Under the pieces are notes generated by a model. That model saw only the letters and a list, made by a program, of their open reading frames with translations. It did no database searches and was not told where the DNA came from. Shown in pieces: positions 41,452 to 53,438 of a stretch of DNA of 56,663 nucleotides; within the stretch, counting starts at the first letter, position 1; every line of letters starts with the position of its first letter. The position numbers were made by a program, and so were the translations under genes. This stretch comes from Lysinibacillus pakistanensis (lineage in GTDB: Bacteria; Bacillota; Bacilli; Bacillales_A; Planococcaceae): assembly GCA_001312325.1 (NCBI GenBank), contig BBDJ01000035.1, positions 1-56,663 on the forward strand, in the 5' to 3' direction.

Positions 41452-43484
41452 ATGAATCGAATATTTCGATATACCATATTTTATTTACTGATTTTCCTAG
41501 TGATTATCGGTATTTTTGGTACTTTCAGTGGTGGAAATGCACCAACGAAAGAGTTAACTTATTCTGAGTTTCAAGATGCTCTAGATAAGAAAGAAATAAC
41601 AAGTGCTACAATTCAACCTGATAAACAAGTATATATCGTTGAGGGTACGATGAAAGGTTATGAGAAGGGTCAACGCTTTACAACAAATATCCCTCGTGAA
41701 AACCAAGCTTTATTGAACCGTATCGATGAGGCTGCTAAGGATAAGAATAGTAATATTAGCTATTTAACAGCACCAGAAACAAGTGGATGGATTCAATTCT
41801 TTACAGGGATTATTCCTTTCATCATTATCATTTTCTTATTCTTCTTCCTGATGAGTCAATCGCAAGGTGGCGGCAATAAAGTAATGAGCTTTGGTAAAAG
41901 CAAAGCAAAGCTATACGATGATCAAAAGAAAAAAAGTTCGTTTTACAGATGTGGCGGGTGCTGATGAAGAGAAAGCAGAACTTGTAGAAGTGGTAGATTT
42001 CCTAAAAGACCACCGCAAATTCACTGAAATCGGTGCACGTATTCCAAAAGGTATCTTACTTGTAGGTCCTCCAGGTACAGGTAAAACATTGCTTGCACGA
42101 GCAGTAGCGGGTGAGGCAGGCGTACCGTTCTTCTCGATTTCAGGTTCTGACTTCGTAGAGATGTTTGTCGGTGTCGGTGCATCTCGTGTTCGTGATTTAT
42201 TTGAAAATGCGAAAAAGAACGCTCCATGTATTATCTTTATCGATGAGATTGATGCAGTAGGTCGTCAACGTGGCGCGGGTCTTGGTGGTGGCCATGATGA
42301 GCGTGAACAAACGCTTAACCAATTATTGGTTGAAATGGATGGCTTCGGCGCAAATGAAGGTATTATTATTATTGCAGCAACAAACCGACCAGATATTTTA
42401 GATAAAGCGTTATTACGTCCGGGTCGTTTTGACCGTCAAATTACAGTTGGTCATCCTGATGTAAAAGGGCGTGAAGCAATTCTCAAGGTACATGCACGCA
42501 ACAAGCCTTTAGCGGACTCAGTTGATTTAGCAGCTGTTGCTCAGCGTACACCAGGTTTCTCAGGGGCTGACTTAGAAAACTTGTTAAATGAGGCTGCACT
42601 TGTAGCAGCACGTAAAAGCAAACGTACAATTAATATGGCAGATATCGATGAAGCATCTGACCGAGTAATCGCTGGTCCAGCTAAAGCTAGTCGTGTATAT
42701 TCTGCAAAAGAGAAAAAGCTTGTATCCTTCCATGAAGCTGGTCACGTAGTCGTTGGTTTAGAACTAGATGAAGCGGATACAGTACACAAAGTAACAATCG
42801 TTCCTCGTGGTCAAGCAGGAGGCTACGCGATTATGTTACCTAAGGAAGAACGCTTCTTTACAACAAAACAAGAATTGTTAGACCGCATTGCTGGACTATT
42901 GGGTGGTCGTGTCGCTGAGGAAATTGTGCTTGGTGAAGTTTCTACTGGTGCACATAACGACTTCCAAAAGGTGACAAGTATTGCGCGTGCTATGGTAACT
43001 GAATATGGTATGAGTGAAAACCTTGGTGCGATGCAGTTTGGTTCAAGTCAGGGTGGAAATGTATTCCTTGGTCGTGATTTTAATTCAGATCAAAACTACT
43101 CGGATTCAATTGCTTATGAGATTGATAAAGAAATGCAAAAAAATTATCGATTCTCAATATGAGCGTACTAAGCGTATCTTAACGGAAAAACGCCAATTAC
43201 TTGATTTAATTGCCAATACTTTGATGGAAAAAGAAACATTGAATGCGCAAGAAATCGAACATTTGCGTGATCACGGCGTCTTACCAGAACCAGAGGCTGT
43301 TGAGGTAATTGAGGAAAAAGCTCCTAAAGCTGAAACTAAACCAACTTTAGATATCGTTGGTGAGCCAACTGTTAAAAAGGAATTGCTTAGCAAAGAGCCA
43401 AATCCAACAACAGCTGATTTACCAAAAGAGGGCACGGACTTCAATCATAATGCACCAAAAGGTATCGATGAAAAACGTGATTAA
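41452..43484 (+). CDS. ftsH: ATP-dependent zinc metalloprotease FtsH (frameshifted)
   Basis: Hexameric membrane protease. Two N-terminal membrane segments (residues about 7-25 and 116-137) flank an extracytoplasmic domain. The AAA+ domain has [30 protein letters not shown] and [25 protein letters not shown] is the zinc-protease site. ATG 41452 lies 8 bases after GAGGAGG. A7 41929-41935 (before [11 protein letters not shown]) and A7 43137-43143 ([15 protein letters not shown]) each have an extra base. Corrected length is 676 residues with an acidic, Pro-rich tail. Confidence 0.96.
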
Positions 43485-43490
43485 ATTAAG

Positions 43491-43524
43491 AAAGACTGTT
43501 TACATTAAGTGAACAGTCTTTTTC
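43491..43524 (+). terminator. Terminator after ftsH
   Basis: Stem AAGACTGTT/AACAGTCTT with an 11-base loop and T tail. Confidence 0.8.
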
Positions 43525-43696
43525 TTTGCCTTTTTTTGTTAACAGGTATTAGGATATAGATATAAATTTCAAGATAGACGTTTTTACAACTTGCGATTCT
43601 CACTAAGGGATTCTAGAACAGTCTGGTTATCAAAGAAATTTTGAGGAAGCTACTTATGGCGCTTGTATAGCAAACGAGATTGGAGTGAATAGAAAC

Positions 43697-44530
43697 ATGG
43701 AGAATGTAACATTGAATAATGGCTTAGTAATGCCGTTAGTAGGGTATGGTGTTTTTCGAGTACCTGAAGGAGATGATTTGGCTGAGGCAGTAAAAACAGC
43801 TATTAAAAAGGGCTATCGTAGTATTGATACTGCGCAAGTATATCGCAATGAAGAAAGTGTTGGACGAGGAATTCGCGCAGCAATCGAGGAAGGCTTGGTA
43901 ACTCGTGAGGAGCTGTTCGTCACATCAAAAGTATGGAATGCTGGGCTTTCCTATGAAGAAACACTTGCTGCATATGAAAGCAGTTTAGAGAAATTAGGGT
44001 TAGAGTATTTAGATTTGTATTTAGTTCATTGGCCAGGAATCGATGATAATTACATGAATGTTTATAAAGCGCTTGAGAAAATATATCAGGATGGCCGTGT
44101 ACGATCAATAGGTGTTAGTAACTTTCATGTACATCATTTAGAAAATTTATTGAAGGAAGCAACAGTTATTCCGGTTATTAATCAGATTGAATTTCATCCA
44201 CATCTAACGCAAGAGGAAGTACGTGCATATTGCAAAGAAAAAGGAATCCAAGTAGAAGCATGGTCCCCACTGATGAATGGAGCTTTATTAGAAGAAGCAT
44301 TGATTCAGGAGCTGGCGTCAAAATACAGCAAAACACCAGCTCAAATTGTGTTACGTTATGATGTTCAGCATGAGGTAGTAACCATTCCGAAAACAATGAC
44401 TCCTGCACGTATGTCAGAGAATCTAAATGTATTTGATTTTGCACTAACTGAAAAAGAAATGTCTCAATTAGATGCATTACATGATGGATTACGTTGCGGT
44501 CCTGATCCAGAAAAGTTTAATTTTAAATAA
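43697..44530 (+). CDS. Aldo-keto reductase (YtbE/YvgN-like)
   Basis: NADPH-dependent AKR5-type reductase of 277 residues, probably reducing small aldehydes such as methylglyoxal. Catalytic tetrad residues are visible: Asp and Tyr in DTAQVYRNE, Lys in TSKVW, His in LVHWPG. SIGVSNF and the C-terminal IPKTMTPARMSENLNVFDF bind cofactor. ATG 43697 is preferred, with GGAG 11 bases upstream. Intact. It is not part of the conserved B. subtilis order, where ftsH is followed by coaX. It has its own terminator, so it looks like an independent insertion in this lineage. Confidence 0.88.
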   Translation: MENVTLNNGLVMPLVGYGVFRVPEGDDLAEAVKTAIKKGYRSIDTAQVYRNEESVGRGIRAAIEEGLVTREELFVTSKVWNAGLSYEETLAAYESSLEKLGLEYLDLYLVHWPGIDDNYMNVYKALEKIYQDGRVRSIGVSNFHVHHLENLLKEATVIPVINQIEFHPHLTQEEVRAYCKEKGIQVEAWSPLMNGALLEEALIQELASKYSKTPAQIVLRYDVQHEVVTIPKTMTPARMSENLNVFDFALTEKEMSQLDALHDGLRCGPDPEKFNFK

Positions 44531-44535
44531 ACTGT

Positions 44536-44570
44536 AAGGAGCTACTTAATAGACGGGTGGCTCCTTTTTA
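44536..44570 (+). terminator. Terminator after the aldo-keto reductase gene
   Basis: Stem AAGGAGC/GCTCCTT extended by AC/GT past a bulge, then T residues. Confidence 0.7.
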
Positions 44571-44720
44571 AAGTGAGCACGAATGCTATTTCGTAGAGTG
44601 TAAAGTATGGTATCATTTTTAAAAGTGTTTTAACTTTATCGACTACGCATTGTATAGTTGTATCAAATGCATAGAGCCAGTTACAATGACAATGAGGTGC
44701 AAGAAATTGGGGGCGTCACT

Positions 44721-45494
44721 ATGATATTAGTTTTAGATGCAGGAAATTCAAATATCGTTTTAGGGGTTTATGATAAAAACGATCATTTAGCCTTTCATTG
44801 GCGTATGGTGACAGATCTTCACAAGACTGAAGATGAATACGCAATGCAAGTTTTAGCTTTCTTTAATCATGCAGGCATCTCATTTGAACAAATAACCGGC
44901 ATTATTATTTCCTCTGTTGTACCACCAATAATGTTTTCGTTAGAAGCGATGTGTCAAAAATATTTCCATAAAAAACCGCTTGTTGTAGGACCTGGTGTGA
45001 AAACTGGTTTGAATATTAAGTATGAGAACCCACGTGAGGTTGGCTCCGATCGCATTGTGAATGCAATTGCGGCTCTTGATGCTTATAAAGCACCAATTAT
45101 TATTGTTGATTTTGGTACTGCTACAACATTTTGTTACTTAAATGAAAAAGGTGATTACATGGGAGGTGCAATCGCCCCAGGTATTACGATTTCTACGGAG
45201 GCCCTTTATACACAAGCGGCTAGGTTACCACGTATTGAAATATTGAGATCTACGCATATTGTAGGAAAAACAACCGTTTCTGCGATGCAGGCCGGAATAT
45301 TTTATGGTTTTGTTGGACAAGTTGAGGGCATCGTTAATCGCATGAAAGCACAAAGTAAGGAAGAGCCATTCGTGATTGCCACTGGTGGCTTAGCTAATTT
45401 AATCGCTGGAGAGACACAGGTAATTGATGTGGTTGATCCGTTTTTAACATTAAAAGGTTATATAAGCTATATAAACGCAACCAATAGGAAATGA
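44721..45494 (+). CDS. coaX: Type III pantothenate kinase
   Basis: First step of coenzyme A synthesis. ASKHA-fold enzyme with [17 protein letters not shown] (phosphate-binding loop 1), [11 protein letters not shown], and [12 protein letters not shown] (loop 2). ATG 44721 follows TTGGGGG. Intact, 257 residues, including a correct A6 run. hslO begins 14 bases downstream. Confidence 0.94.
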   Translation: MILVLDAGNSNIVLGVYDKNDHLAFHWRMVTDLHKTEDEYAMQVLAFFNHAGISFEQITGIIISSVVPPIMFSLEAMCQKYFHKKPLVVGPGVKTGLNIKYENPREVGSDRIVNAIAALDAYKAPIIIVDFGTATTFCYLNEKGDYMGGAIAPGITISTEALYTQAARLPRIEILRSTHIVGKTTVSAMQAGIFYGFVGQVEGIVNRMKAQSKEEPFVIATGGLANLIAGETQVIDVVDPFLTLKGYISYINATNRK

Positions 45495-45508
45495 GGGACA
45501 TTTCATTT

Positions 45509-46389
45509 ATGAAAGACTATTTAGTACGAGGCTTAGGTTCAACGGACAAGTTCGTGTTTTTGCAGCTTGTACAACAGCGACTGTAGGGGAGGCTCAGCAC
45601 CGTCATAATACGTGGCCTGTTGTATCGGCAGCCCTTGGTCGATCTATGACCGCTGCTGTAATGATGGGTGCCATGCTGAAAGGTGAAGAAAAAAATCACT
45701 ATTAAAATTGAGGGCAACGGTCCAATTGGTCCAATGGTTATCGATAGTAATGCTAAAGGTGATGTACGTGGTTTTGTTACAAATCCACACGTCCATTTCG
45801 ATCTAAACGAGCAGGGTAAGTTGGATGTTCGCGCGGGTGTAGGTACAGAGGGAGCTCTTACGGTTGTTAAAGACCTTGGTTTAAGAGATATGTTTTCTGG
45901 ACAAACGCCTATTGTCTCAGGTGAAATCGCTGAAGACTTTACTTACTATTTTGCTACATCCGAGCAAGTACCGTCATCGGTTGGGTTAGGTGTTTTAGTA
46001 AATCCTGATAATACGATTCTTGCAGCTGGAGGGTTTATTCTTCAATTGATGCCTGGCTGTGATGAAGAGACAATTAATGAAATCGAACAGCACCTTTCAA
46101 CATTAGAGCCCGTTTCCAAAATGATTGAAAAGGCTTTACGCCTGAGCAAATTTTAGAAGCGGTATTAGGGGAAGAGCATCTACAGATTTTAGATTCCATG
46201 CCAGTAGAGTTTAAATGTCAGTGTTCAAAAGAGCGTTTTGGGGCAGCAATCTTAGGTTTAGGAACAGCAGAAATTCGAGAAATGATCAATGAAGATGGCG
46301 GTGCCGAAGCACAATGTCATTTCTGTTTAGAAACATATCATTTCTCCAAAGAAGAACTAGAAGGTTATATTGATGAGCTCAACGCGTAA
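45509..46389 (+). CDS. hslO: Redox-regulated chaperone Hsp33 (frameshifted)
   Basis: Holdase activated by oxidation and unfolding. The C-terminal zinc switch has CQC (in [10 protein letters not shown]) and CHFC (in EAQCHFCLE), the expected CxC and CxxC. ATG 45509. Three errors: one T missing at about 45538 ([15 protein letters not shown] when restored), one A extra in A7 45689-45695 ([13 protein letters not shown]), and one G missing at about 46132 ([18 protein letters not shown]). The frame then runs to TAA 46387-46389, 293 residues. Two of the three are losses in short runs. The last 17 bases overlap the next gene. Confidence 0.93.
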
Positions 46390-47346
46390 TCGCCGACCTT
46401 CAATCTCTGCAACGCCAAACCAAACGCCTCTATTGCAACGACGTTTAAAAACGAAACCAGCTTTAACAGTTATAGCCGTTTTGTTATTAGGAAATATTTT
46501 ATGGTTGATTGCTTGGTTAATCCCAAACAAAGGTCAAGAAATTGGCAGCGATGAACAGGTCGCTGCCATTGACGGGGAGGTTATCACTCGTCAGGAGTGG
46601 ATGATTGCCATGGAAGAACGCTATGGTAAAGAGACACTACAAAATTTAGTAAATGAATCTGTGATGGAGAAGGCAGCTAAGAAATATAAAATTAAAGTTA
46701 CAGATCAAGAGATTGATTTAGAGCTTGCATTAATGCGCTCTGCCCAGGATAAATTTGATACGGCAATGCAAAATCTGTCTGCTGAGCAACTGCGAAAAAA
46801 AATACGCTCACAACTTATTTTGGATAAAGTATTAACAAAAGATGTAGTAATAAAAGAAGATAGTATTGAAAAATATTATGAAGAAAATCAATCCCTGTAT
46901 AATACGAAAACAAGCTATCGCACCAATTTCATAGAAGTGGATTCCAAAAAAAGCTGCTGAGGAAGCATTAAAAGAGCTAAAAAAATAGCTCTGATTTTTC
47001 CGTGCTAGCACGAGAAATTTCTTTAGATAGTGCCTCTGCTAGTTTGGGCGGAGATATCGGTTTCCTCACAGAAAAACAGGAAAACGTTGATCCAGCAATT
47101 ATAAAGGCTGCAAAGGCATTAAAAGCTAAAGAGGTAAGTAAAGCCTTTAAGCTTAATAACGGTCATTATGGAATTGTGCAAGTCCAAGAAATCGTAGAAG
47201 GACAATCCTTTACATATGAAGATGTGAAAGAGCATATTGAACGCGAGCTTGCGCTAGATCAATTACCGCAATCTGTTACGCCAGAAGCATTTTGGTCTGA
47301 ATTCAAGGCAACTTGGTATTATGGAGAAGAGAAAAAAGATAAATAA
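46373..47346 (+). CDS. yacD: PpiC/parvulin-type peptidyl-prolyl isomerase YacD (frameshifted)
   Basis: Membrane-anchored extracytoplasmic foldase-like protein. A basic N-terminus and one membrane segment ([18 protein letters not shown], residues about 34-51) are followed by a SurA-like N-domain and a C-terminal parvulin domain ([10 protein letters not shown]). ATG 46373 overlaps hslO. A7 runs at 46946-46952 and 46979-46985 each have one extra A. Corrected, [20 protein letters not shown] reads through and the protein has 323 residues. Client proteins are unknown. B. subtilis has the same hslO-yacD-cysK order. Confidence 0.88.
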
Positions 47347-47368
47347 TAGCTAGCTCCAATACGTTTAG

Positions 47369-47473
47369 GAAAGAATCTGCAAGAAATCTGCGGGATAGGT
47401 GAGCCAAATAATACTGCAGACGTTTTGCGTCAACAGCTTATTGGCATATTCTCGAAAGTTCGGCGGATTCTTT
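47369..47473. repeat. Multi-stem intergenic element before cysK
   Basis: Closed by an 11-bp stem AAAGAATCTGC (47369-47379) / GCGGATTCTTT (47463-47473, one wobble). Inside are TCTGC/GCAGA (47386-47390, 47415-47419), GACG/CGTC (47418-47421, 47427-47430) and CGAA/TTCG (47453-47462). The piece CTGCGGGATAGGTGAG recalls a widespread Bacillaceae intergenic repeat. A T run after the closing stem means it could also terminate yacD. Confidence 0.5.
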
Positions 47474-47515
47474 TCTATGTTTCAATAAATATTCTGAAAA
47501 TATATGCTTTATTTA

Positions 47516-47545
47516 TTGACAATCGAATGGAAAAATTGATAAAAT
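47516..47545 (+). promoter_or_regulatory. Promoter of cysK
   Basis: TTGACA (47516-47521), 18-base spacer, TAAAAT (47540-47545), 53 bases before the cysK ATG. Confidence 0.75.
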
Positions 47546-47558
47546 ACAAAATAAGTAA

Positions 47559-47578
47559 AACCTATAAAAATAGTAGGG
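47559..47578 (+). promoter_or_regulatory. Possible CymR-type operator
   Basis: AACCTATAAAAATAGTAGGG, an imperfect dyad (CTAT/ATAG) just downstream of the cysK start of transcription. cysK is a CymR target in Bacillales, and the site position suits a repressor. The assignment to CymR is inference. Confidence 0.35.
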
Positions 47579-47597
47579 ATTAGGAGTGGATTAATAA

Positions 47598-48527
47598 ATG
47601 AGTAGATTAGCGAACTCGGTAGCTGAATTAGTTGGAAAAACACCAATTGTAAAGTTAAATCATGCAACAGGCGAAAATGAAGGTACGGTTTATGTAAAAT
47701 TAGAATATTTTAATCCAGGTAGCTCAGTAAAAGATCGTCTAGCATTGGCGATGATTGAAGCAGCTGAAAAAGACGGTACGTTAAAGCCAGGAGGTACTAT
47801 TATTGAGCCTACTTCTGGTAATACAGGTATTGGTCTTGCAATGATCGCTGCAGCTAAAGGCTATAAAGCAATTTTAGTAATGCCAGAGACAATGAGCTTA
47901 GAGCGCCGAAATTTATTACGTGCATACGGAGCAGAGCTTGTTTTAACACCTGGTCCAGCAGGTATGAAGGGGGCAATTGCTAAAGCGGAAGAATTAGCCG
48001 CAGAAAAAGGTTACTTTTTACCACAACAATTCACAAATCCTGCTAATGCTGTTATTCACCGTTTGACAACAGGCCCAGAGATTGTTGAAGCATTTGATGG
48101 TTTAACCCTTGATGCATTTGTATCTGGAGTAGGTACAGGAGGTACAATTACGGGTGCAGGTGCCGTATTAAAAGAAAAATACCCGGAGATTGAAATTATT
48201 GCAGTTGAGCCAAAGGATTCACCAGTACTTTCTGGCGGTCAACCAGGACCACATAAGATTCAAGGTATTGGCGCTGGTTTCGTACCTGAAGTGTTAGATA
48301 CAGATATCTATTCTTCAGTATTCCCTGTTGAAAATGAGATTGCTTTCGAAGTTGCACGTAAAGTAGCGCGTGAAGAAGGAATTTTGTGTGGTATTTCATC
48401 AGGTGCAGCGATCTATGCGGCAATTGAAACAGCGAAACGTTTAGGAAAAGGCTCAAATGTCCTTGCAATTGTTCCATCTAATGGTGAACGTTATTTATCA
48501 ACACCTTTATATCAATTTGAAGACTAA
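47598..48527 (+). CDS. cysK: Cysteine synthase (O-acetylserine sulfhydrylase)
   Basis: PLP enzyme making cysteine from O-acetylserine and sulfide. The PLP lysine is in [11 protein letters not shown] (residues about 36-46), with [10 protein letters not shown] and [10 protein letters not shown] binding substrate and cofactor phosphate. ATG 47598; the TTAGGAGTGG upstream serves as ribosome binding site. Intact, 309 residues. In B. subtilis CysK also acts with CymR as a sulfur sensor; a dyad near the promoter would fit. Confidence 0.96.
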   Translation: MSRLANSVAELVGKTPIVKLNHATGENEGTVYVKLEYFNPGSSVKDRLALAMIEAAEKDGTLKPGGTIIEPTSGNTGIGLAMIAAAKGYKAILVMPETMSLERRNLLRAYGAELVLTPGPAGMKGAIAKAEELAAEKGYFLPQQFTNPANAVIHRLTTGPEIVEAFDGLTLDAFVSGVGTGGTITGAGAVLKEKYPEIEIIAVEPKDSPVLSGGQPGPHKIQGIGAGFVPEVLDTDIYSSVFPVENEIAFEVARKVAREEGILCGISSGAAIYAAIETAKRLGKGSNVLAIVPSNGERYLSTPLYQFED

Positions 48528-48544
48528 TCTAAGATTTGCTAACA

Positions 48545-48573
48545 AAGGCTCCTTTAACGAGGAGTCTTTTTTT
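48545..48573 (+). terminator. Terminator after cysK
   Basis: Stem AGGCTCCT/AGGAGTCT with one wobble pair, a 6-base loop and T tail. Confidence 0.8.
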
Positions 48574-48775
48574 CTGTTAAAGGGAATTTTAGGGCTGAAT
48601 TTTTTTCGATTTAGATAGCTAGTTTCTCAACGACCAGAGTTGTTAATAGACATGTAAACATTTTAGAGCATTTGTTATGTATGAAATTTATTGGAACGAT
48701 TTAAAAATATTCGCTTCTCAGCAATATTCAAGTTAAGATGGTATCACATCAAATGATTTAAAGGGGAATGGCAGC

Positions 48776-50187
48776 TTGAAGACAATACTAACGAAAACAA
48801 TAACGATGAATGCAGATTCGTTTTTTTTATAGCTATAAAAGCAAGTAGCAGCAGAACAAGCACATGTATTTTTAGAAAGTGGACGTGGAGGACATTTTAC
48901 GATAGCCGCATGGAATCCATTAGCCATTGCGCAATCAGTTAAGGGTGGGCTACTTGTGAAGTGGCGAAATGGTGATAGTGAAATTCTACTGGGTGAATCC
49001 CTATCATTATTAGAGGATTTGGTAGCAAAATATCAAGTTTCATACAATGCTACCCTTCCAGTATTTCAAGGTGGAGCAATCGGATTTGTAGCGTATGATT
49101 ATGCGCGAAAAATTGAAGAATTACCAGATTACGCAGAGGTCGATTTACATGTTCCTGATATATATTTTTATATTTTCGACTGCTGGGCTGTACACGATGT
49201 GAACACAAATGAAGTAACGCTTATGAAGCTAGAGAGCAGTGATGTCAATTTAGAAGATTGGGCTAATGTATGGCATGTAGCGGCAGAAGCAGGTTTAAAT
49301 GACCGCAAATTTGAAAAAAACAAGTGCAGTAGAAATAGTAAATGATGAAAGTGAATTACTAGTATCATTTGCAGGAACTGACTTTGAAGAAGCAGTAAGT
49401 AGAATTCAATCTTATATAGCGCAAGGCGATGTATTTCAAGTGAACTTATCTGTTCGTCAATCTAAAAAAATTAACTGCATCAGCGATGGATGTATACGAA
49501 GCATTACGTACTTTCAATCCATCTCCTTATATGGCTTACATTGAAGCACCCGACTTTGCGGTTGTCTCTGGATCACCGGAGCTTTTAGTGAAGCGTCATG
49601 GAAATGAATTGTCTACACGACCAATAGCGGGTACAAGACCTAGAGGGAAATCGGAGCAAGAGGATATAGAATTGGCAAAGGAATTAATCGACAACGAAAA
49701 GGAACGAGCAGAACATGTAATGCTCGTTGATTTAGAGCGCAATGATTTAGGACGAGTATCCACATATGGAACAGTAGAGGTGGATGAGTTTATGGTTATT
49801 GAACGCTATTCTCATGTAATGCATATAGTGTCTAACGTGCGAGGAGAAATCGCCGAAGGTAAATCAAATGCAGATGTAATACGTGCTATGTTCCCGGGCG
49901 GTACAATTACAGGTGCCCCCAAAATTCGTACGATGGAAATAATTGAAGAATTAGAACCTGTAAGACGTGGGTTATATACAGGCTCAATTGGCTGGCTTGG
50001 CTATACAGGTGATATGGAATTCAATATTGTTATTCGTACAGCCTTTATAAAACAAGGTGTAGCACATATTCAGGCAGGAGCAGGAATTGTCATTGACTCT
50101 GTGCCGCAGCGAGAATATCAAGAGTCCTTGAATAAAGCAAAGGCTATGTGGCAGGCAAAGGCAATGGCGGAGGAGCGAGCAAAATGA
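48776..50187 (+). CDS. pabB: Para-aminobenzoate synthase component I (frameshifted)
   Basis: Chorismate-utilising enzyme that makes aminodeoxychorismate with PabA. The chorismate-binding domain fills the C-terminal half ([36 protein letters not shown]). Start TTG 48776 follows AAAGGGG. Near the N-terminus T8 48821-48828 is one too long and A4 48837-48840 one too short, opposite errors that leave two stop codons between them; fixed it reads [20 protein letters not shown]7 49314-49320 and A7 49464-49470 also have extra bases. Corrected length is 469 residues. It heads the folate operon. Confidence 0.93.
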
Positions 50188-50765
50188 TTTTAATGATTGA
50201 TAACTATGATTCTTTTACGTATAACCTAGTTCAATATTTTGGGGAATTTGGTCATGAACTTGTTGTGAAAAGAAATGATACATTAACAGTAAAGGATATT
50301 GAGCAACTTGCACCCGATATGATTGTTATTTCACCTGGACCGTGCAGTCCAAATGAAGCGGGTGAAAGCCTGAACATTATTAAATATTTCGCGGGAAATA
50401 TTCCGATTTTAGGTGTTTGTCTCGGGCATCAGGCAATAGCACAGGTATTTGGAGGAAATGTTATTCAAGCAGAACGTTTAATGCATGGAAAAACTTCACC
50501 TGTATTACATGCTGACAGAGGTCTACATAAGGACATGCCAAATCCATTTCAGGCTACTCGTTACCATTCTCTCATTGTAGAAAGGGAAACACTACCAGAA
50601 TGCTTTGAAGTAACTGCCTGGACAGATGAAGGTGAAATTATGGGCATTCGCCACAGGGACTATCCTATTGAAGGTGTCCAGTATCATCCAGAATCTATAA
50701 TGACAGAGCAAGGGAAAAAGCTTCTGCACCAATTTATAGAATTGTATGTAGAGGGAGCGAAGTAA
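50184..50765 (+). CDS. pabA: Aminodeoxychorismate/anthranilate synthase glutamine amidotransferase
   Basis: Class I glutamine amidotransferase that feeds ammonia to PabB, and in Bacillus also to TrpE. The catalytic Cys lies in [11 protein letters not shown] (residue about 79), with His and Glu in YHPESIMT near residues 168-170. ATG 50184 overlaps the pabB stop (ATGA) with GGAGGAG upstream, and the pabC ATG follows directly at its end. Intact, 193 residues. Confidence 0.95.
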   Translation: MILMIDNYDSFTYNLVQYFGEFGHELVVKRNDTLTVKDIEQLAPDMIVISPGPCSPNEAGESLNIIKYFAGNIPILGVCLGHQAIAQVFGGNVIQAERLMHGKTSPVLHADRGLHKDMPNPFQATRYHSLIVERETLPECFEVTAWTDEGEIMGIRHRDYPIEGVQYHPESIMTEQGKKLLHQFIELYVEGAK

Positions 50766-52474
<1,709 letters not shown>

Positions 52475-52475
<1 letters not shown>

Positions 52476-52840
52476 TGGACTATATTCATTTAAAGGAAAT
52501 GCAGTTTTATGGTTATCATGGTGTATTATCAGCAGAAACAACACTTGGTCAACGCTTCCGAGCGAATGTTTCACTTGCGGTAGATATGACAGAGGCTGGG
52601 GAAACAGATGATCTGAACTATACGGTAAACTATGCTGAAGTTTATGCGCTGTGTCGTGACATCGTTGAAGGTGAGCCTTTAAAGCTAATAGAAGCACTTG
52701 TCATGAAAATAGCAAATAGTATCCTAGAGACATACGCAGATAAAGTGAAAGGTGTTCGTGTAGAGCTTATTAAACCGGACCCACCCATACACGGTTACTA
52801 TAAAGAAGTTTCAGTTGAAGTAACGAGGGGCGAGTTTTAA
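52475..52840 (+). CDS. folB: Dihydroneopterin aldolase
   Basis: Cleaves dihydroneopterin to 6-hydroxymethyl-dihydropterin. The conserved N-terminal FYGYHGVLSAETTLGQRF and KLIEALVMKIA (active-site Glu and Lys region KPDPPI) are visible. Intact, 121 residues. One-base stop/start overlaps (TAATG) with folP on one side and folK on the other show tight coupling, with AAGGAGGAAG upstream of its start. Confidence 0.94.
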
Positions 52841-53362
52841 TGAATAATGTCTATCTATCAATTGGCACGAATATGGGAGAGCGCTTAGAAAATCTCCAAC
52901 ATGCTGTAGAGCTTTTAAAAGATAATAAAGGGATTGAGGTTGTCTGTATTTCATCTGTTTATGAAACGGCTGCTGTTGGCTACACTGATCAAGCTGATTT
53001 TTTTAAACATTGCAGTTCATATTAAAACCACCCTATCTTCTTCTGAAATATTGACCATATGCCAATCAATTGAGCAGGAACTTGGGCGTGTACGTGAATT
53101 TAGATGGGGTCCTCGCATCATAGACCTTGACATTTTGCTATACAATCACGAAAATATTGAAACTGAGAGCTTAATTGTTCCACATCCAAGGATGTATGAG
53201 CGGGCCTTCGTGTTAGTCCCGTTGGTAGAAATTACACCTGTACCTGTTGGAGAACAATTACAACAAGCACATCACGTATGCCAACAGTTAAATTATGTAG
53301 ACGAAGGTGTAGCCTTATGGTTGGAGTCTAAGAAGCTAGTTATGGTGCAATCAGTCAATTAA
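52840..53362 (+). CDS. folK: HPPK, 6-hydroxymethyl-dihydropterin pyrophosphokinase (frameshifted)
   Basis: Activates the pterin for FolP. Motifs: SIGTNMGERLENL near the N-terminus, then RWGPRIIDLDILLYN, the Mg/ATP-binding region, and VPHPRMYERAFVL. ATG 52840 overlaps the folB stop. T7 52998-53004 is one base too long; with six, ADFLNIAVHIKTTLSSSEIL reads through. Corrected length is 173 residues. In B. subtilis the small yazB gene lies between folK and dusB; here only 76 bases separate them. Confidence 0.93.
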
Positions 53363-53438
53363 CAATTGTGTGTATGGATAATTAATCATTTCATAGCATT
53401 GTAGGATATGTAAAACTCATCGAAGGAGGAAATCACCA

